A DNA stretch of 64,000 bases, taken from NCBI RefSeq assembly GCF_029023725.1, contig NZ_CP119075.1:1421501-1485500 (forward strand). Direction: 5' to 3'. This document shows positions 27,908 to 37,886 of this stretch, one piece after another; the first letter of the stretch is position 1; each line of letters starts with the position of its first letter. This DNA comes from Synoicihabitans lomoniglobus (GTDB lineage: Bacteria; Verrucomicrobiota; Verrucomicrobiia; Opitutales; Opitutaceae). The position numbers and the translations under genes were made by a program. The notes beneath the pieces are model-generated. The model was not told the origin of the DNA. It saw nothing but the letters and a program-made list of their open reading frames with translations, and did no database searches.

Positions 27908-29206
27908 ATGAGCCAGCCACTCCATACCTTCACCAAACTCGTTATTCGCCCTTTGGTTATCCTCGGATTCGCTTCGATTGCCGCTGTTCCTTTGGTTCGC
28001 GCAGCGGAACTGCCGTCCCCGGAACAGATGTGGGCGATGATTCAAAAACAACAAGCGCAGATCGCCGCATTGACCGAACGCGTGGAGGCCGCCGAGGCGC
28101 GCACGTCACAAGCTCAACAACAGTTGGTGGCAACGTCGGCGCGCGTGCAGGCCACCGACGACAAGGTCGAGGCGACTTCGGCCTACGTCGAAACCTTGGC
28201 TGACCGCGGCGGCGCGTCCGGTGGTGCGTGGTATGACCGCACTTCGCTGGGTGGTTATGGCGAAATGCACATGAATTTTGGCGGCGGCAACGAGATCGAT
28301 TTTCACCGTTGGGTGTTGTTTGTCGCCCACGAGTTCAACGACCGCATTCGCATGTTCTCCGAGATCGAGCTGGAGCACTCGTTGGCGGGCGACGGCAAGC
28401 CGGGCGAAGTGGAGCTGGAGCAGGCGTTCGTCGAATTTGACCTCAGTGAAAGCAGTCTGGCCCGGGCGGGTCTCTTCCTCGTCCCGGTCGGTTTGATCAA
28501 TGAAACGCACGAGCCGGCCACGTTTTACGGGGTGGAACGCAACCGCGTCGAAAACCAGATCATTCCCACGACGTGGTGGGAGGGCGGGGTGAGTCTCTCC
28601 CAGCAGACCGACGCCGGGTTCAGCTTCGACTACGCGATGCACTCCGGGCTCAACGTGCCCACGACGGGCAGCAACGCCTACCGGATCCGCAGTGGTCGCC
28701 AGAAGGTCGCGGAAGCCGCGTTCGATGCGGGGGCCGCCACCGTGCGGGCGCGTTATACCGGTATCCCGGGACTGGATGTAGCGGTGACTGCGCAATACCA
28801 ACAGGACATGGCGCAGGGCACGTTGTCCGAATCAATCGACGCGTTGCTCCTGGCGTTGCACGCGGACTGGCGTGCGGGGCCGTGGGGCGTGCGAGCGTTG
28901 TATGCGCGTTGGGATATCAATGGCGCGGCTCCGGCGGCCTTGGGTCGCGACGAGCAATATGGTTTCTACATCGAACCCTCTTATCGTTTCGCCACCTCGC
29001 TGGGTGATGTCGGCATTTTTGGCCGCTTCAGCAGCTATGACCGCGAGGCGGGTGCGGGCGCCAATTCCGTGGACGACTACTTCGATATCGGCGTCAACTG
29101 GTGGCCGCATGAAGCCGTGGTGCTGAAGGCGGACGTGCAGTTCGCCAAGCCAGCCAATGGCAACGACGACGAGACCGTAAATCTCGGCGTGGGTTACCAT
29201 TTCTAA
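27908..29206 (+). CDS. Outer-membrane porin with N-terminal coiled-coil
   Basis: A 432-residue protein with a Sec signal peptide (hydrophobic to about residue 32, cleavage near VRAAE). A coiled-coil (about 40-95) follows, rich in Gln/Ala, as in trimeric porins anchored to peptidoglycan. The rest is alternating amphipathic beta strands (SLGGYGEMHMNFGG, FHRWVLFVAHEFNDRIRMFSEI) ending in a terminal aromatic, NLGVGYHF, for BAM recognition. It resembles the phosphate/anion-selective OprO/P-like superfamily, but the substrate is unknown. It heads a tight operon with flavin and PepSY genes, suggesting metal or electron-shuttle related uptake. Confidence 0.75.
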   Translation: MSQPLHTFTKLVIRPLVILGFASIAAVPLVRAAELPSPEQMWAMIQKQQAQIAALTERVEAAEARTSQAQQQLVATSARVQATDDKVEATSAYVETLADRGGASGGAWYDRTSLGGYGEMHMNFGGGNEIDFHRWVLFVAHEFNDRIRMFSEIELEHSLAGDGKPGEVELEQAFVEFDLSESSLARAGLFLVPVGLINETHEPATFYGVERNRVENQIIPTTWWEGGVSLSQQTDAGFSFDYAMHSGLNVPTTGSNAYRIRSGRQKVAEAAFDAGAATVRARYTGIPGLDVAVTAQYQQDMAQGTLSESIDALLLALHADWRAGPWGVRALYARWDINGAAPAALGRDEQYGFYIEPSYRFATSLGDVGIFGRFSSYDREAGAGANSVDDYFDIGVNWWPHEAVVLKADVQFAKPANGNDDETVNLGVGYHF

Positions 29207-29219
29207 CTGCCGGACTCTC

Positions 29220-29795
29220 GTGTTCGCCATCGTGAAAGTGCCCGGTGCCAGCAGGGGCTTTGCTCGTCTGAGCGCGTGCATTGGCATCGGTTTGGCCGTG
29301 GTGTTTTCCGTGCGCGCCGAGTCCGATGGCGAAGACGTTTACCTCGCTCCCGAAACCTTCATCGCCGAAGCTTTCCAAGACGGCGAACCGGGGCAGGCGA
29401 GCGTGTTGTGGCTCACGCCGGCGCTCAAACCCGGGGTGAAGCAGATTCTCGGTCATGACTACAATGCGCTGCGCATTCGTTATTGGCGCCGCGAGGCGCG
29501 CACGGCGTGGATTCTGGAGGAGATTGGCAAAGTGAAACCGATCACCACGGGCATTGTGGTGGAAGGCCAACGCATCTCGCGCCTCCAAGTGCTCGTCTAT
29601 CGCGAGTCGCATGGCTGGGAGGTGAAGCACCCGTTTTTTACCGATCAATTCAAGGACGTCGGGCTGCGCGAGCGTGATCAGTTGAGCGAACCGATCGATG
29701 GCATCACGGGTGCCACGTTGTCGGTATCCGCGTTGCGACGTCTCGTGCGACTGGCGTTGTATTTGGATCGTCAGGTGCAAGAGTCGAGCGACTGA
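29220..29795 (+). CDS. Periplasmic FMN-binding domain protein (ApbE substrate)
   Basis: A 191-residue protein starting with GTG and a hydrophobic signal (residues about 15-33, RLSACIGIGLAVVFSVRA). The C-terminal half is an FMN-binding domain. It carries the flavinylation motif DGITGATLS near residue 165, in which the Thr of (S/T)GAT receives FMN covalently through ApbE, encoded two genes downstream. It probably shuttles electrons in the periplasm. It sits 13 bases after the porin gene and its stop overlaps the next start. Confidence 0.8.
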   Translation: MFAIVKVPGASRGFARLSACIGIGLAVVFSVRAESDGEDVYLAPETFIAEAFQDGEPGQASVLWLTPALKPGVKQILGHDYNALRIRYWRREARTAWILEEIGKVKPITTGIVVEGQRISRLQVLVYRESHGWEVKHPFFTDQFKDVGLRERDQLSEPIDGITGATLSVSALRRLVRLALYLDRQVQESSD

Positions 29796-30562
29796 TGAGC
29801 GCCGATTCGACTAACCCCAAACCACCTCGCCGGGCGCGCCGTCCCGGCTGGTGGCCATGGCATCAGCGCCTCGGGTTGGGGTTCGCGGTGGTGTTTCTCG
29901 GCGTCATCGTGACCGGCATCGCGCTCAATCACACCGAGGGGCTGGACTTGGACGGCAGGGCCGTGCCGGGACAATGGCTTTACGATTGGTATGATCTGTC
30001 GCCGGAGGGGGAACCGGTCGCGTTCGATGCGAATGGGTGGGCCGTGTCATGGGATGGGTTGTTGACGTGGAACGATCACGTTTTGGGAGCCTCCGGTCCG
30101 CTGCGGGGAGCCGCGAAGTTCAGCGCTTCGGAAGTGCTGCTCCTCAGCGACCATCTGTGGGTGATCACTCCGGCGGGAGACGTCATCGAACGACTGCGTG
30201 GCGCGTCTTTACCGCCTGGCAAGCCGCGACGTTTGGGGCGCACGGTCGGTCCGCGTCCGGTCGTCATTGAAACCTCGGATGGCATTTACCACGCGAATCT
30301 GAGTTTTGCCGAGTGGACGCCGATGGTGACGCGACAAGCCGTCGTGTGGGCGGACCCCGTGACGCTTTCGGTCGCGGGGCGGGATACCGTCCAACAAGCT
30401 CACCGCGGTCGGGGACTCAGCTGGTATCGCGTGATTTTGGATCTGCATTCGGGACGGTTTTTCGGCTCGGTGGGCGTGTGGGTGGTCGACGCTTCAGCGG
30501 TCGCGCTCGCATTCCTGACTTTAACGGGGACTTGGTATGCCCTGCGGATAAAACGCCCATGA
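29795..30562 (+). CDS. PepSY-associated transmembrane protein
   Basis: A 255-residue inner-membrane protein with an N-terminal helix (about 26-46, in a WPWHQRLGLGFAVVFLGVIV context) and a C-terminal helix (about 225-250). Conserved His residues occur in WHQRLG, ALNHTEG and LDLHSGRFFGS. This pattern fits PepSY_TM proteins, some of which bind haem and reduce flavoproteins or metal complexes. The start overlaps the preceding stop and the stop overlaps the apbE ATG (ATGA). I infer that it passes electrons between quinones and the FMN protein. Confidence 0.75.
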   Translation: MSADSTNPKPPRRARRPGWWPWHQRLGLGFAVVFLGVIVTGIALNHTEGLDLDGRAVPGQWLYDWYDLSPEGEPVAFDANGWAVSWDGLLTWNDHVLGASGPLRGAAKFSASEVLLLSDHLWVITPAGDVIERLRGASLPPGKPRRLGRTVGPRPVVIETSDGIYHANLSFAEWTPMVTRQAVVWADPVTLSVAGRDTVQQAHRGRGLSWYRVILDLHSGRFFGSVGVWVVDASAVALAFLTLTGTWYALRIKRP

Positions 30563-31527
30563 ACACTCCGCATCCAACTCGGCGTCGTTTTCTTCGTATC
30601 GCGGCGGTGCATACGGTGGCGCTGGCCGCGTTGGGCGCACACGCCGCGACTGCCGCGAGTTCGCCTCGGCGTTGGCGGGGCATCGCTCTCGGCGGGGAAG
30701 TGGGTATCGATCTTTACGGGGCGGATGCCGCCGCGGCGGACGTGTTTGCGCGCTGCCGGTCGGAGATGCTGCGGTTGGAGAAAGTTTTCAGCCTCTACGA
30801 CGATCGTTCGGCTTTATCTCACCTCAATCGCGAAGGGGCGTTGGCGGATGCTCCCCATGAGTTGCGCGACGTGCTCGCTTTGGCTAAACGCGTCAGCGAA
30901 GCGAGTGCGGGGGCGTTTGATGTAACGGTGCATCCCTTGTGCGAGACGCTCGCTCAAGGCGAAACCGATCCGGCGGCGCTGGCGGCGGCACGCGATCTAG
31001 TCGATTATGAACGCGTGATCGTCGCTGGAACTCGAGTCGTGTTGGATCGTCCGGGAATGGCCGTCACGTTGAACGGAATCGCGCAAGGCTACATCACCGA
31101 TCGCATCACCGACGTGTTGACGGAAGCTGGCTATCGAGCGGCGTTGGTGGACATTGGCGAAAAGCGGGCGCTCGGGGAGCATCCGGACCGTCGTGCCTGG
31201 CGGGTCGGAGTGCGCGATCCCGTCGGTGACGGATTGGCCGGCGTGATCGATCTTCCGAGTGGTTATGCGATGGCGACGTCGGGCGGTTACGGTCAGCGCT
31301 ATGCGGCCGGGAATCGTCACCATTTATTGGATGCGCGTGCTGCCGAGAGCCGTCACGACTGGGCGAGTGTGACGGTGATCGCCCCACAGGCCGCGGTGGC
31401 GGATGCTTTGTCGACCGCCTTGGCCGTCAGTGCACCCGAATCCGCGCAAGCGATTCTGGCTCAGTTTGAAAACGTAGAAGCCCGCGTGCTGACGACGACG
31501 GGCGACTGGCTGACGGTTGCCGCTTAG
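30559..31527 (+). CDS. apbE: FAD:protein FMN transferase (ApbE)
   Basis: A 322-residue periplasmic enzyme with a twin-arginine-like signal ([19 protein letters not shown]). Family blocks include [58 protein letters not shown] and [11 protein letters not shown] with the metal-binding region. It transfers FMN from FAD to a Thr of substrate proteins, here most likely the FMN-binding protein two genes upstream. The typical G-E in the DIGG(E/D) loop reads DIGEKRALG, a minor variation. The ATG at 30559 overlaps the upstream stop; its stop overlaps the convergent purA-like gene by 4 bp. Confidence 0.9.
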   Translation: MNTPHPTRRRFLRIAAVHTVALAALGAHAATAASSPRRWRGIALGGEVGIDLYGADAAAADVFARCRSEMLRLEKVFSLYDDRSALSHLNREGALADAPHELRDVLALAKRVSEASAGAFDVTVHPLCETLAQGETDPAALAAARDLVDYERVIVAGTRVVLDRPGMAVTLNGIAQGYITDRITDVLTEAGYRAALVDIGEKRALGEHPDRRAWRVGVRDPVGDGLAGVIDLPSGYAMATSGGYGQRYAAGNRHHLLDARAAESRHDWASVTVIAPQAAVADALSTALAVSAPESAQAILAQFENVEARVLTTTGDWLTVAA

Positions 31528-33077
31528 GAGGTTGTCGCCAACTTGATCAATTCCGCGGTGGGCGGCACGTCTTTGATGAGCTGTGATGGTTCCGGGCCGA
31601 CGCCGAGATAACGCAGGTTGGGCAGCTCGTCATCGGCGGGCCACGTGCCGCCTTCGTAGGCGACGTCGAGGATCGAGCGCATCATGGCCGCGATGTAGGC
31701 GCGGGCGTTCGCGGGAAGATCGGCAAAGTGACGCACGTCGCAAATGTCCTCGGTCCAACCGGGGTGACGCGTGTAAACCGGCTTCAGCGTTTTGCGCACG
31801 GCTTCGTTGCGTGGCACGTGGGCATAGCGTTGGCCGTTGGCGTCTTCGTAGGCCGTGCAAATGAGCAATTCACCGTTCCACTCGCCACGATGGGTGAGGG
31901 CGTCGGTCTTGTTGATCATCAGATCCTGGAATCCGCCGTAGCGCAGGGCGTCGCCTTTTTCCACGGCGTCGAACCAGCCCACCATGCGTTGCCGCCCAGT
32001 GGTCGAACCGAATTCGAGTTTTTTGAGCAATACCGTCAGTGGATGCGCGTCGTCCATCTGGGTGATGAACGTGTGGGTGCCGACCTTGGTATCGTAGGCC
32101 TTGGCCACGCCAAACGTGTGCACGGGCTGCACGGGCACGCCCGCGCTTTCGAACATTTCTGGCGTATAAGTGTGCGAGGCGGTGACGTTGGGCGAATAGC
32201 CGTGGCGTTTGTCGAGCCAGTAGGCTTGGCCGAATTCGCCGAGCACGGTGCGACCGGCGGCGAGTTCGCGGCGGACGAGCTCGCGCACTTCACAAATCTG
32301 CGGCGCGAGGCGGGTGCCGGCGTCCCAGTAGGTCGCGGTGAGTTTGTCGACGTTCAGCGAGAACGGGGCGTCGCCTCGAAATGCGGTGAAATCGAAATCG
32401 GACTCGGGGAACAGACCGAGCGCGATGGCCTCTTCGTTGGCGCGTCGTTCGGCCACGGAGAGTTTGTCGAAGAAACCGGCGAAGGTCTCGGCGTCGACTT
32501 GGCAAACGTGCTGAATGGTGCGCAGCGCGCGGTCGGCGCGTTGGGCGACTTTGCGGGCGTAAAAATTGGGCCCGGCGAGAAAATCGGAAAACGTGATCTG
32601 CCACTGCCCGACCTCGTCGGCGTAGGCAGGCGTGATACCGCGGCCGGTCGAGCCCCGCGGTTCCTCTTGCAGGACCACGGAGCGGTAGTGTTCCCACGCG
32701 AGATCGAGGAGCCGGTGAATGAAGTCGGCGACCATCGTGCGCTCGTCGATGGCGAGGCGGGAAATAACGGCGTAACCCTTGTGTTCGAGCGGAGCGGCTT
32801 CCCACCACACCTTGCGAGGATCGGCGACGACGCCGCTGCCGATGGCGAGGTGGGCGATGTCGCGCTCGACCACGCCGGAAGGCAGCAGGTTGAGCTTAAC
32901 GCCGGCGGCGGTGTGGCCTGAGTTGGCACCACCGTTGACCTTGATTACGGTCGATACGGCGTGGGGCGTGCCGGCGAGTTCCTCACATACTTCGGGGACG
33001 AGACGGCCTTTGCCTTCGTCGCCAAAGGAGATGCCGACATCGGCGATGAGCTGGCTGGAAAAGGGGATCAGGGACAT
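31524..33077 (-). CDS. Divergent adenylosuccinate synthetase (PurA-like)
   Basis: A 517-residue protein, longer than the usual 430. It keeps the PurA landmarks in divergent form: [13 protein letters not shown] (with the catalytic Asp), [62 protein letters not shown] and INKTDAL. It should join aspartate to IMP with GTP, the first step to AMP. The altered nucleotide loops and extra length set it apart from standard PurA. It is 152 bases downstream of guaB on the same strand, so both arms of the IMP branch are side by side. The start at 33077 is chosen by homology. Confidence 0.82.
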   Translation of the reverse strand: MSLIPFSSQLIADVGISFGDEGKGRLVPEVCEELAGTPHAVSTVIKVNGGANSGHTAAGVKLNLLPSGVVERDIAHLAIGSGVVADPRKVWWEAAPLEHKGYAVISRLAIDERTMVADFIHRLLDLAWEHYRSVVLQEEPRGSTGRGITPAYADEVGQWQITFSDFLAGPNFYARKVAQRADRALRTIQHVCQVDAETFAGFFDKLSVAERRANEEAIALGLFPESDFDFTAFRGDAPFSLNVDKLTATYWDAGTRLAPQICEVRELVRRELAAGRTVLGEFGQAYWLDKRHGYSPNVTASHTYTPEMFESAGVPVQPVHTFGVAKAYDTKVGTHTFITQMDDAHPLTVLLKKLEFGSTTGRQRMVGWFDAVEKGDALRYGGFQDLMINKTDALTHRGEWNGELLICTAYEDANGQRYAHVPRNEAVRKTLKPVYTRHPGWTEDICDVRHFADLPANARAYIAAMMRSILDVAYEGGTWPADDELPNLRYLGVGPEPSQLIKDVPPTAELIKLATTS

Positions 33078-33229
33078 TTTATTGAAACGCTGAAACGCTG
33101 AAAAACTAAGACGCAAAAAACGGGTGGATGAGTGGTCGGGACGCTTCCGCAGGAAAGTGCGATCCGGCCAAAGGGCGGACGATGGCACAATCGAAGCCGG
33201 GCGGTCGAGCCCGGATCACGCGGGCGTTG

Positions 33230-34807
33230 TTATCCTTTGACGCCGGCCTTGATCTCGATCACGTCGTGGGGGCTGGACTCTTTTTGACCGGCCGGGCTGA
33301 CGCGGATGTAGCGGGCGTTTTGCTTGAGAGCCGTGAGATCCTTGGCACCGAGGTAGCCCATGCCGCTTTGGAGTCCGCCGACCAACGTTCCGAGCACTTC
33401 GTCGAGGGAGCCACTGACTTCCTTGAGCGCTTCGATGCCCTCGGCGGTGAGTTTGCGGGTCGTATCGTTTTTGTTGTGACCGTAGCGGGCGGCGGAGCCG
33501 GATTTCATGGCGGCGAGCGAACCCATGCCGCGGTATTGCTTATAAATCTTCCCGTTGATCTCCATGATCTCGCCCGGGGCTTCGCGGCAACCGGCGAGCA
33601 GACCACCGAGGATAACGGCGTCGGCGAGCGTGAGGGCTTTCACGATATCACCGCTCTTGGTGATACCACCGTCGGCGATGATTTTAACGCCCTTGGCGCG
33701 GGCGCCGCGGGCGGCGACGTGGAGCGCGGTTAATTGGGGGATGCCGACGCCGGCCACCACGCGGGTGGTGCAGATCGAACCGGGACCCTGGCCGACCTTG
33801 ATGGCGTTGGCACCGCAGTCGGCGAGGTATTCGACGCCCGCGGCGCTGGTGACATTGCCCGCAATGATCGTGAGTGAAGGGAACGCGTCGCGCACGAGAC
33901 GCACCATGTCGCCCACGCCGGCGGTGTGTCCGTGAGCGGTGGAGACGGCGACGCAATCGATGGATTCGTCGACGAGTTGGCTGACGTGGCTGATGATCCG
34001 ATCCCGATCGAGCGTGCCGTCGTCGAGACGGACGGGGGCGAGGGCGGCACCGACGATGAGACGAAACTCACTATCGCGGGCGGCGCGGCGGCGGTTGCTG
34101 ATCTCGGAGGTGATCCGCTCAATGTCGGAGAACGTAGCCAGGCCGCGCAGGTGATCTTCGTCGTCGACCACGAGCATCTTATGGATGCCCACGTGCTCGG
34201 TGAAAAAGGCGTCGGCGGCCTTGATCGGGTCGGCCTCGAGGGCCTTGACCGAAACCGTGTGAATATCGGCGCGGGCCGTCATCGATTCGCCCACATTTTT
34301 CGAGCGATAGCGCTCGCGCACCGTGCTGCCGGAGAGAAGCCCCACGAGTTTGCCGCCATCGAGGACCGGGAACGTGCGGAAATCGTAGTTTTTGGCCTCG
34401 ATAAGATCGAGCACGTCGCCGACGGACTGTTTGGGACTGACGGTGATCGGATCCTGAATGAGGCCGTGGATGTGGCGTTTGACGCGGGCGACCTCTTTGA
34501 CCTGCTCGCGAGCGGGCATGTTGTAGTGAATGAGGCCCAGACCGCCATTGAGCGCCATGGCGATGGCCATGCGCGATTCGGTTACGGTGTCCATATCGGA
34601 CGAAATGATCGGCACCGAGAGGGTGACATTCTCGGAGAGCGCGGTGGCGGTGTCGGCATCCTTGGGCAGGATATCCGAGAAAAGCGTGGCGAGCGTAACG
34701 TCGTCGAACGTGAGCCCGACCGGGCGATTAGCGGCGAAGAACGCGTCGGCCGCTTGATAAAATTCGGCGTCGAACGCGTCGGCAGGAGTCGTGGCAACCT
34801 TGGTCAT
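33230..34807 (-). CDS. guaB: IMP dehydrogenase
   Basis: A 525-residue enzyme that oxidises IMP to XMP, the committed step of GMP synthesis. The catalytic loop [15 protein letters not shown] carries the active-site Cys, and GLTFDDVTL near the start and [17 protein letters not shown] near the end are typical. Two CBS modules interrupt the barrel (about residues 120-235). The final residues lack the C-terminal extension of some homologues. The ATG at 34807 avoids a long extension that runs through the palindrome repeat. It is transcribed toward the purA-like gene. Confidence 0.94.
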   Translation of the reverse strand: MTKVATTPADAFDAEFYQAADAFFAANRPVGLTFDDVTLATLFSDILPKDADTATALSENVTLSVPIISSDMDTVTESRMAIAMALNGGLGLIHYNMPAREQVKEVARVKRHIHGLIQDPITVSPKQSVGDVLDLIEAKNYDFRTFPVLDGGKLVGLLSGSTVRERYRSKNVGESMTARADIHTVSVKALEADPIKAADAFFTEHVGIHKMLVVDDEDHLRGLATFSDIERITSEISNRRRAARDSEFRLIVGAALAPVRLDDGTLDRDRIISHVSQLVDESIDCVAVSTAHGHTAGVGDMVRLVRDAFPSLTIIAGNVTSAAGVEYLADCGANAIKVGQGPGSICTTRVVAGVGIPQLTALHVAARGARAKGVKIIADGGITKSGDIVKALTLADAVILGGLLAGCREAPGEIMEINGKIYKQYRGMGSLAAMKSGSAARYGHNKNDTTRKLTAEGIEALKEVSGSLDEVLGTLVGGLQSGMGYLGAKDLTALKQNARYIRVSPAGQKESSPHDVIEIKAGVKG

Positions 34808-34896
34808 GAGTTGCCGGGAACGTAGTAGGCTCCTCAACCGGGATCGCAAGCGAGAATCGGCCGCCCCGCCAACCAAGCCGTCCGAACCCGCCGAAG

Positions 34897-34917
34897 GTGT
34901 AACCATTATGGTTACAC
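34897..34917. repeat. GTGTAACCAT palindrome, copy 2
   Basis: Perfect 10-bp arms around a central T, 11 bases before a hairpin-family repeat and about 90 bases upstream of the guaB start. Confidence 0.85.
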
Positions 34918-34928
34918 TTAACGGCGTC

Positions 34929-34954
34929 GGAGGGACCGGTTGCACTCGGTCCGC
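34929..34954 (+). repeat. GGAGGGAC hairpin repeat, CGG-stem type
   Basis: GGACCG at 34933 pairs with CGGTCC at 34947 around a loop containing TTGCAC. The flanks GGAG and GC match the other family members. Confidence 0.7.
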
Positions 34955-35058
34955 ATCCGGTTGGTGGAGTTTGCTCGGTCGAAGTTTGCCCGACGACCGC
35001 GTAGCGAGCGGAGGAAACGTTTTCGGGCAGAGCGGCGGGACCGAGCCGGGAGCAGGGT

Positions 35059-35086
35059 GCGGACGATGTGGATGTCGTCCCTCCGC
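35059..35086 (-). repeat. GGAGGGAC hairpin repeat, GAC-stem type
   Basis: The reverse-orientation copy: GCGGACGA, loop TGTGGATG, TCGTCCCTCCGC. The stem is 6 bp. It ends five bases before palindrome copy 3. Confidence 0.7.
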
Positions 35087-35091
35087 ACGAA

Positions 35092-35114
35092 AGTGTAACC
35101 ATAATGGTTACACT
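35092..35114. repeat. GTGTAACCAT palindrome, copy 3
   Basis: Perfect 11-bp arms around a central A, 104 bases before the menC start. Confidence 0.85.
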
Positions 35115-35218
35115 GGCGGCGAGGCGTCCTCGGTAAATGCCGGGCGAGGTGGCGGAGATGGGAGCACGTGTGATGTTTCCAGTTTGCGCGTAGCGGGGAA
35201 GACGCGGAGGTTTCCGCC

Positions 35219-36247
35219 GTGGAACTCCGTATCACACTCAAACCGTATTGTTTGCCGTTTCGGCAGACGATGTTGACGGCTCATGGCCCCTGGGTGGAGC
35301 GCGAAGGTGTGTTAGTGCGGTTGGAGGACGAATCCGGCCGCGTTGGCTACGGCGAAGCGGCACCGGTGCGCGGGTTTGGCGGGGGCACGTTGGCCGAAGT
35401 CACCGCCCGCTTGGGCGCGCTCGGCGATCGCGCTCGATCCGAGACGCTGGTGGAGGTGGCGGCGGAAGGTGGTGGCGTGGGTTTTGCGTTGGGGGCGGCG
35501 TTGATGGCGTTTGGCAACGCGGAAGCGGGTTTGGATTTTACGCCGAAACACGACTACTTGCCGGTGGCGGGGCTGTTGCCGGCGGGACGGGGCGTGCTCG
35601 CGGCGATTGAACCCAAACTGGAGCTGGGGTTCCGCACGTTCAAGTGGAAGGTCGGCGTCGGAGATCCGCAGGATGAACGCGGGATCTTGGACGATTTGTT
35701 GAGTCGTCTGCCGACGGGATGCAAACTGCGGCTCGATGCGAACGGCGCCTGGGATCGGCGTCGGGCGGAAGCATGGCTCGAATGCTGTGCCGAGCGGCCG
35801 ATGATCGAGTTTGTCGAACAACCCGTGGCGACGGGCGACGATCGCGGGCGGGACCTGATGCTGGGGTTGGCGGAGGATTATCCGACGGTGTTGGCGTTGG
35901 ACGAAGCAGTGACGGATTTGCGCGATCTGCAACGTTGGGCGGACAACGGCTGGCGGGGTGTGTTCGTGGTGAAACCGGCGCTGGCGGGCGACCCGGCTGC
36001 GCTGATGGCGGGTTTGGCGGAACGGCCGTGGGACGTGGTGTTTTCAACCGCGTTGGAAACGGCGATCGGGGCGCGAACGGTGTTGACGATGGCCTTCGCG
36101 GCGAGCGGTAAAGGCCGGGCGTTGGGCACCGGGGTGTGGCCGTTGTTCAACGGGCACGTTTTAAACGGACCGACGGCAATGCCGTTTGTGCGCTGGTTCG
36201 ATGTGGCAGCCCTCAATTCGGAGGCCGCGTGGAACGCCGCGAGTTAG
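35219..36247 (+). CDS. menC: o-Succinylbenzoate synthase (enolase superfamily)
   Basis: A 342-residue enolase-superfamily enzyme. The catalytic Lys pair is in TFKWKVGVG. Metal ligands lie in LRLDANGAWD, EFVEQPVATGD and LALDEAVTD, and the second catalytic Lys is in FVVKPALAGD. With menE directly downstream, the call of MenC, which dehydrates SHCHC to o-succinylbenzoate in menaquinone synthesis, is well supported. The start codon is GTG. Other men genes (menF, D, H, B, A) are not in the window. Confidence 0.88.
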   Translation: MELRITLKPYCLPFRQTMLTAHGPWVEREGVLVRLEDESGRVGYGEAAPVRGFGGGTLAEVTARLGALGDRARSETLVEVAAEGGGVGFALGAALMAFGNAEAGLDFTPKHDYLPVAGLLPAGRGVLAAIEPKLELGFRTFKWKVGVGDPQDERGILDDLLSRLPTGCKLRLDANGAWDRRRAEAWLECCAERPMIEFVEQPVATGDDRGRDLMLGLAEDYPTVLALDEAVTDLRDLQRWADNGWRGVFVVKPALAGDPAALMAGLAERPWDVVFSTALETAIGARTVLTMAFAASGKGRALGTGVWPLFNGHVLNGPTAMPFVRWFDVAALNSEAAWNAAS

Positions 36248-37425
36248 CCCGATTGCTCGGATACGAGCCGACAGAGCAGCGCGGCGCGGTGGTGGTGGCG
36301 GAACGAGATCGGGTGGCTTTTCGGGCTGCCTTCGGGGCGGCGGTCGCAGGACGAGGTCCGGTGTTTTTGGCCAACCCGGATTGGGGGCAGGCGGAATGGA
36401 GTGAATTCGATGTTTTGCGGCAGAGCATGCCGAGTGACTTCGATGCAGAACAAGGTTGGTTGATGATTCCCACCGGGGGCTCATCGGGAGGGGTTAAGCT
36501 GGCCCGGCACGATCAGAACACGTTGGGCACAGCCGTGGACGGGTTTGCCGAGTGGGTGGGAGACGGCGCGGTGACCTCGACGCTAGGGGTGTTGCCGCTA
36601 CACCATGTTGGTGGACTGATGGCGTGGTTGAGGAGCGTGCTGATGGCCGGGGATTATCGAGATGTCGCGTGGGCGGAAATCAAAGCCGGAGTTTATCTGG
36701 AGGTGGATGAAGGTGCGGTGATTTCCTTGGTGCCGACCCAGTTGGCTCAGCTGCTGGAATCGACGGCCGGGGTGGATTGGTTGCGCGGATTTTCGATGGT
36801 GTTTGTGGGCGGAGGCCCGGCGTGGAAGGCGCTGCAGGAAACGTCACGAGCTCGGGGCATTCGATTGGCTCCGTGCTACGGTATGACGGAAACGGCCGCG
36901 ATGGTAACGGCGCTGCGTCCGGAGGCGTTTTTAGCCGGCACCGGCGGAGTGGGTCCAGCACTGCCGCATGCTCAAATCGAGATCATCGAGGAAAACCGTT
37001 TGGTGATTCACAGTGCGTCGTTGTTTCGTGGATACTGGCCCAATGGACGGGTGGACGCATCATGGGTTTCTGGTGATTGGGGGGCGTGTGACTGCGACGG
37101 GAATTGGACGATCGGAGGACGCCACGACGCACTGATCTTAACCGGCGGAGAAAAAGTTGATCCGGCGGAAGTAGAGACGGTGCTGCGTGCGTTCATGGGT
37201 CGTCATAACGTCGCGGTGATTGGCGTGCCGGACGCTCGATGGGGAGAAGTTGTGGTGGCTTGCCATGATGGGGAGCCGCTCGATCACGACGAAATGGATG
37301 CGTCGGTGTCGGCACGGCTGGCGCGGTATAAGCGACCCAAAGCTTACGTGGCAGTGAATCCGTGGCCGACCAACGCGATGGGTAAACTCGATCGGTCGGA
37401 GCTGCGCAAGTGGGCGGGTGGGTAG
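36229..37425 (+). CDS. menE: o-Succinylbenzoate-CoA ligase
   Basis: A 398-residue AMP-forming acyl-CoA synthetase, shorter than average. The P-loop-like motif reads IPTGGSSGGVKLARH. The CYGMTETAAMV, LTGGEKVDPAEVE and NAMGKLDRSEL motifs complete the fold. It activates o-succinylbenzoate to its CoA ester. I set the start at the GTG at 36229, which has GGAGG four bases upstream and overlaps menC by 19 bases; a longer frame would overlap menC by over 100 bases. Confidence 0.87.
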   Translation: MERRELARLLGYEPTEQRGAVVVAERDRVAFRAAFGAAVAGRGPVFLANPDWGQAEWSEFDVLRQSMPSDFDAEQGWLMIPTGGSSGGVKLARHDQNTLGTAVDGFAEWVGDGAVTSTLGVLPLHHVGGLMAWLRSVLMAGDYRDVAWAEIKAGVYLEVDEGAVISLVPTQLAQLLESTAGVDWLRGFSMVFVGGGPAWKALQETSRARGIRLAPCYGMTETAAMVTALRPEAFLAGTGGVGPALPHAQIEIIEENRLVIHSASLFRGYWPNGRVDASWVSGDWGACDCDGNWTIGGRHDALILTGGEKVDPAEVETVLRAFMGRHNVAVIGVPDARWGEVVVACHDGEPLDHDEMDASVSARLARYKRPKAYVAVNPWPTNAMGKLDRSELRKWAGG

Positions 37426-37465
37426 GGTCGCTGTGCGGAAGCGACAACGGCTGTTTTTTATGGTC

Positions 37466-37873
37466 TTATGCGTCCACCCATGCCGCCAGCTCGGCGGGCA
37501 ACGCGAGTCGGGCGCGCGAGCTGGAATCGAGGCAAACGTGTTCGGTGCGCATGACGGCGGCCCGTTTTTCGGTCGGACTGAGTTTCCACAACACGTAATC
37601 GACGGTGAAGGTGTTGTCGGAAAAACGCGTGGGCGTGACGTCGATTCGAACGCGATCTCCGCAGACCAAGGGCCGCAAGTAGGACGCTTCGCTTTTCGCA
37701 ATGGGAAGAATCACGCCTTGGTCGGAAAAAAACTGGCCGAGCGGAATGCCGACGTCAGCCAATGCCTCCTCGTATGCCTCATGCGCGATCGACAAATAGC
37801 GGGCGAAAAAGATGACTCCGGCAGCGTCGGTGTCGGGAAAGTGAATCGTGCGCGAATAGGAAAACGTGGGCAT
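37466..37873 (-). CDS. Hotdog-fold acyl-CoA thioesterase (probable DHNA-CoA hydrolase)
   Basis: A 135-residue hotdog protein with the 4-hydroxybenzoyl-CoA thioesterase signature HFPDTDAAGVIFFARYLSIAHEAYEE, in which the Asp is catalytic. Because it directly faces menE at a 40-base convergent gap, hydrolysis of 1,4-dihydroxy-2-naphthoyl-CoA in menaquinone synthesis is the likely role. A YbgC-like acyl-CoA thioesterase of the Tol-Pal region is the alternative, but no tol genes are present. Confidence 0.75.
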   Translation of the reverse strand: MPTFSYSRTIHFPDTDAAGVIFFARYLSIAHEAYEEALADVGIPLGQFFSDQGVILPIAKSEASYLRPLVCGDRVRIDVTPTRFSDNTFTVDYVLWKLSPTEKRAAVMRTEHVCLDSSSRARLALPAELAAWVDA

Positions 37874-37886
37874 GGCGAAAAGGGTT

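Larger units (their letters stand above)
34808..35218. other. 411-bp gap between guaB and menC
   Basis: A divergent intergenic region without a supported gene. It contains two copies of the GTGTAACCAT palindrome (34897-34917, 35092-35114) and two hairpin repeats (34929-34954, 35059-35086), each hairpin within 11 bases of a palindrome. Promoters for guaB and menC must lie here, but I see no clear box. Confidence 0.7.

Noticed and set aside
31728..32921. 397-codon plus-strand ORF opposite the purA-like gene
   Set aside because: Antisense shadow; no recognisable motif, and the opposite strand encodes conserved PurA blocks.
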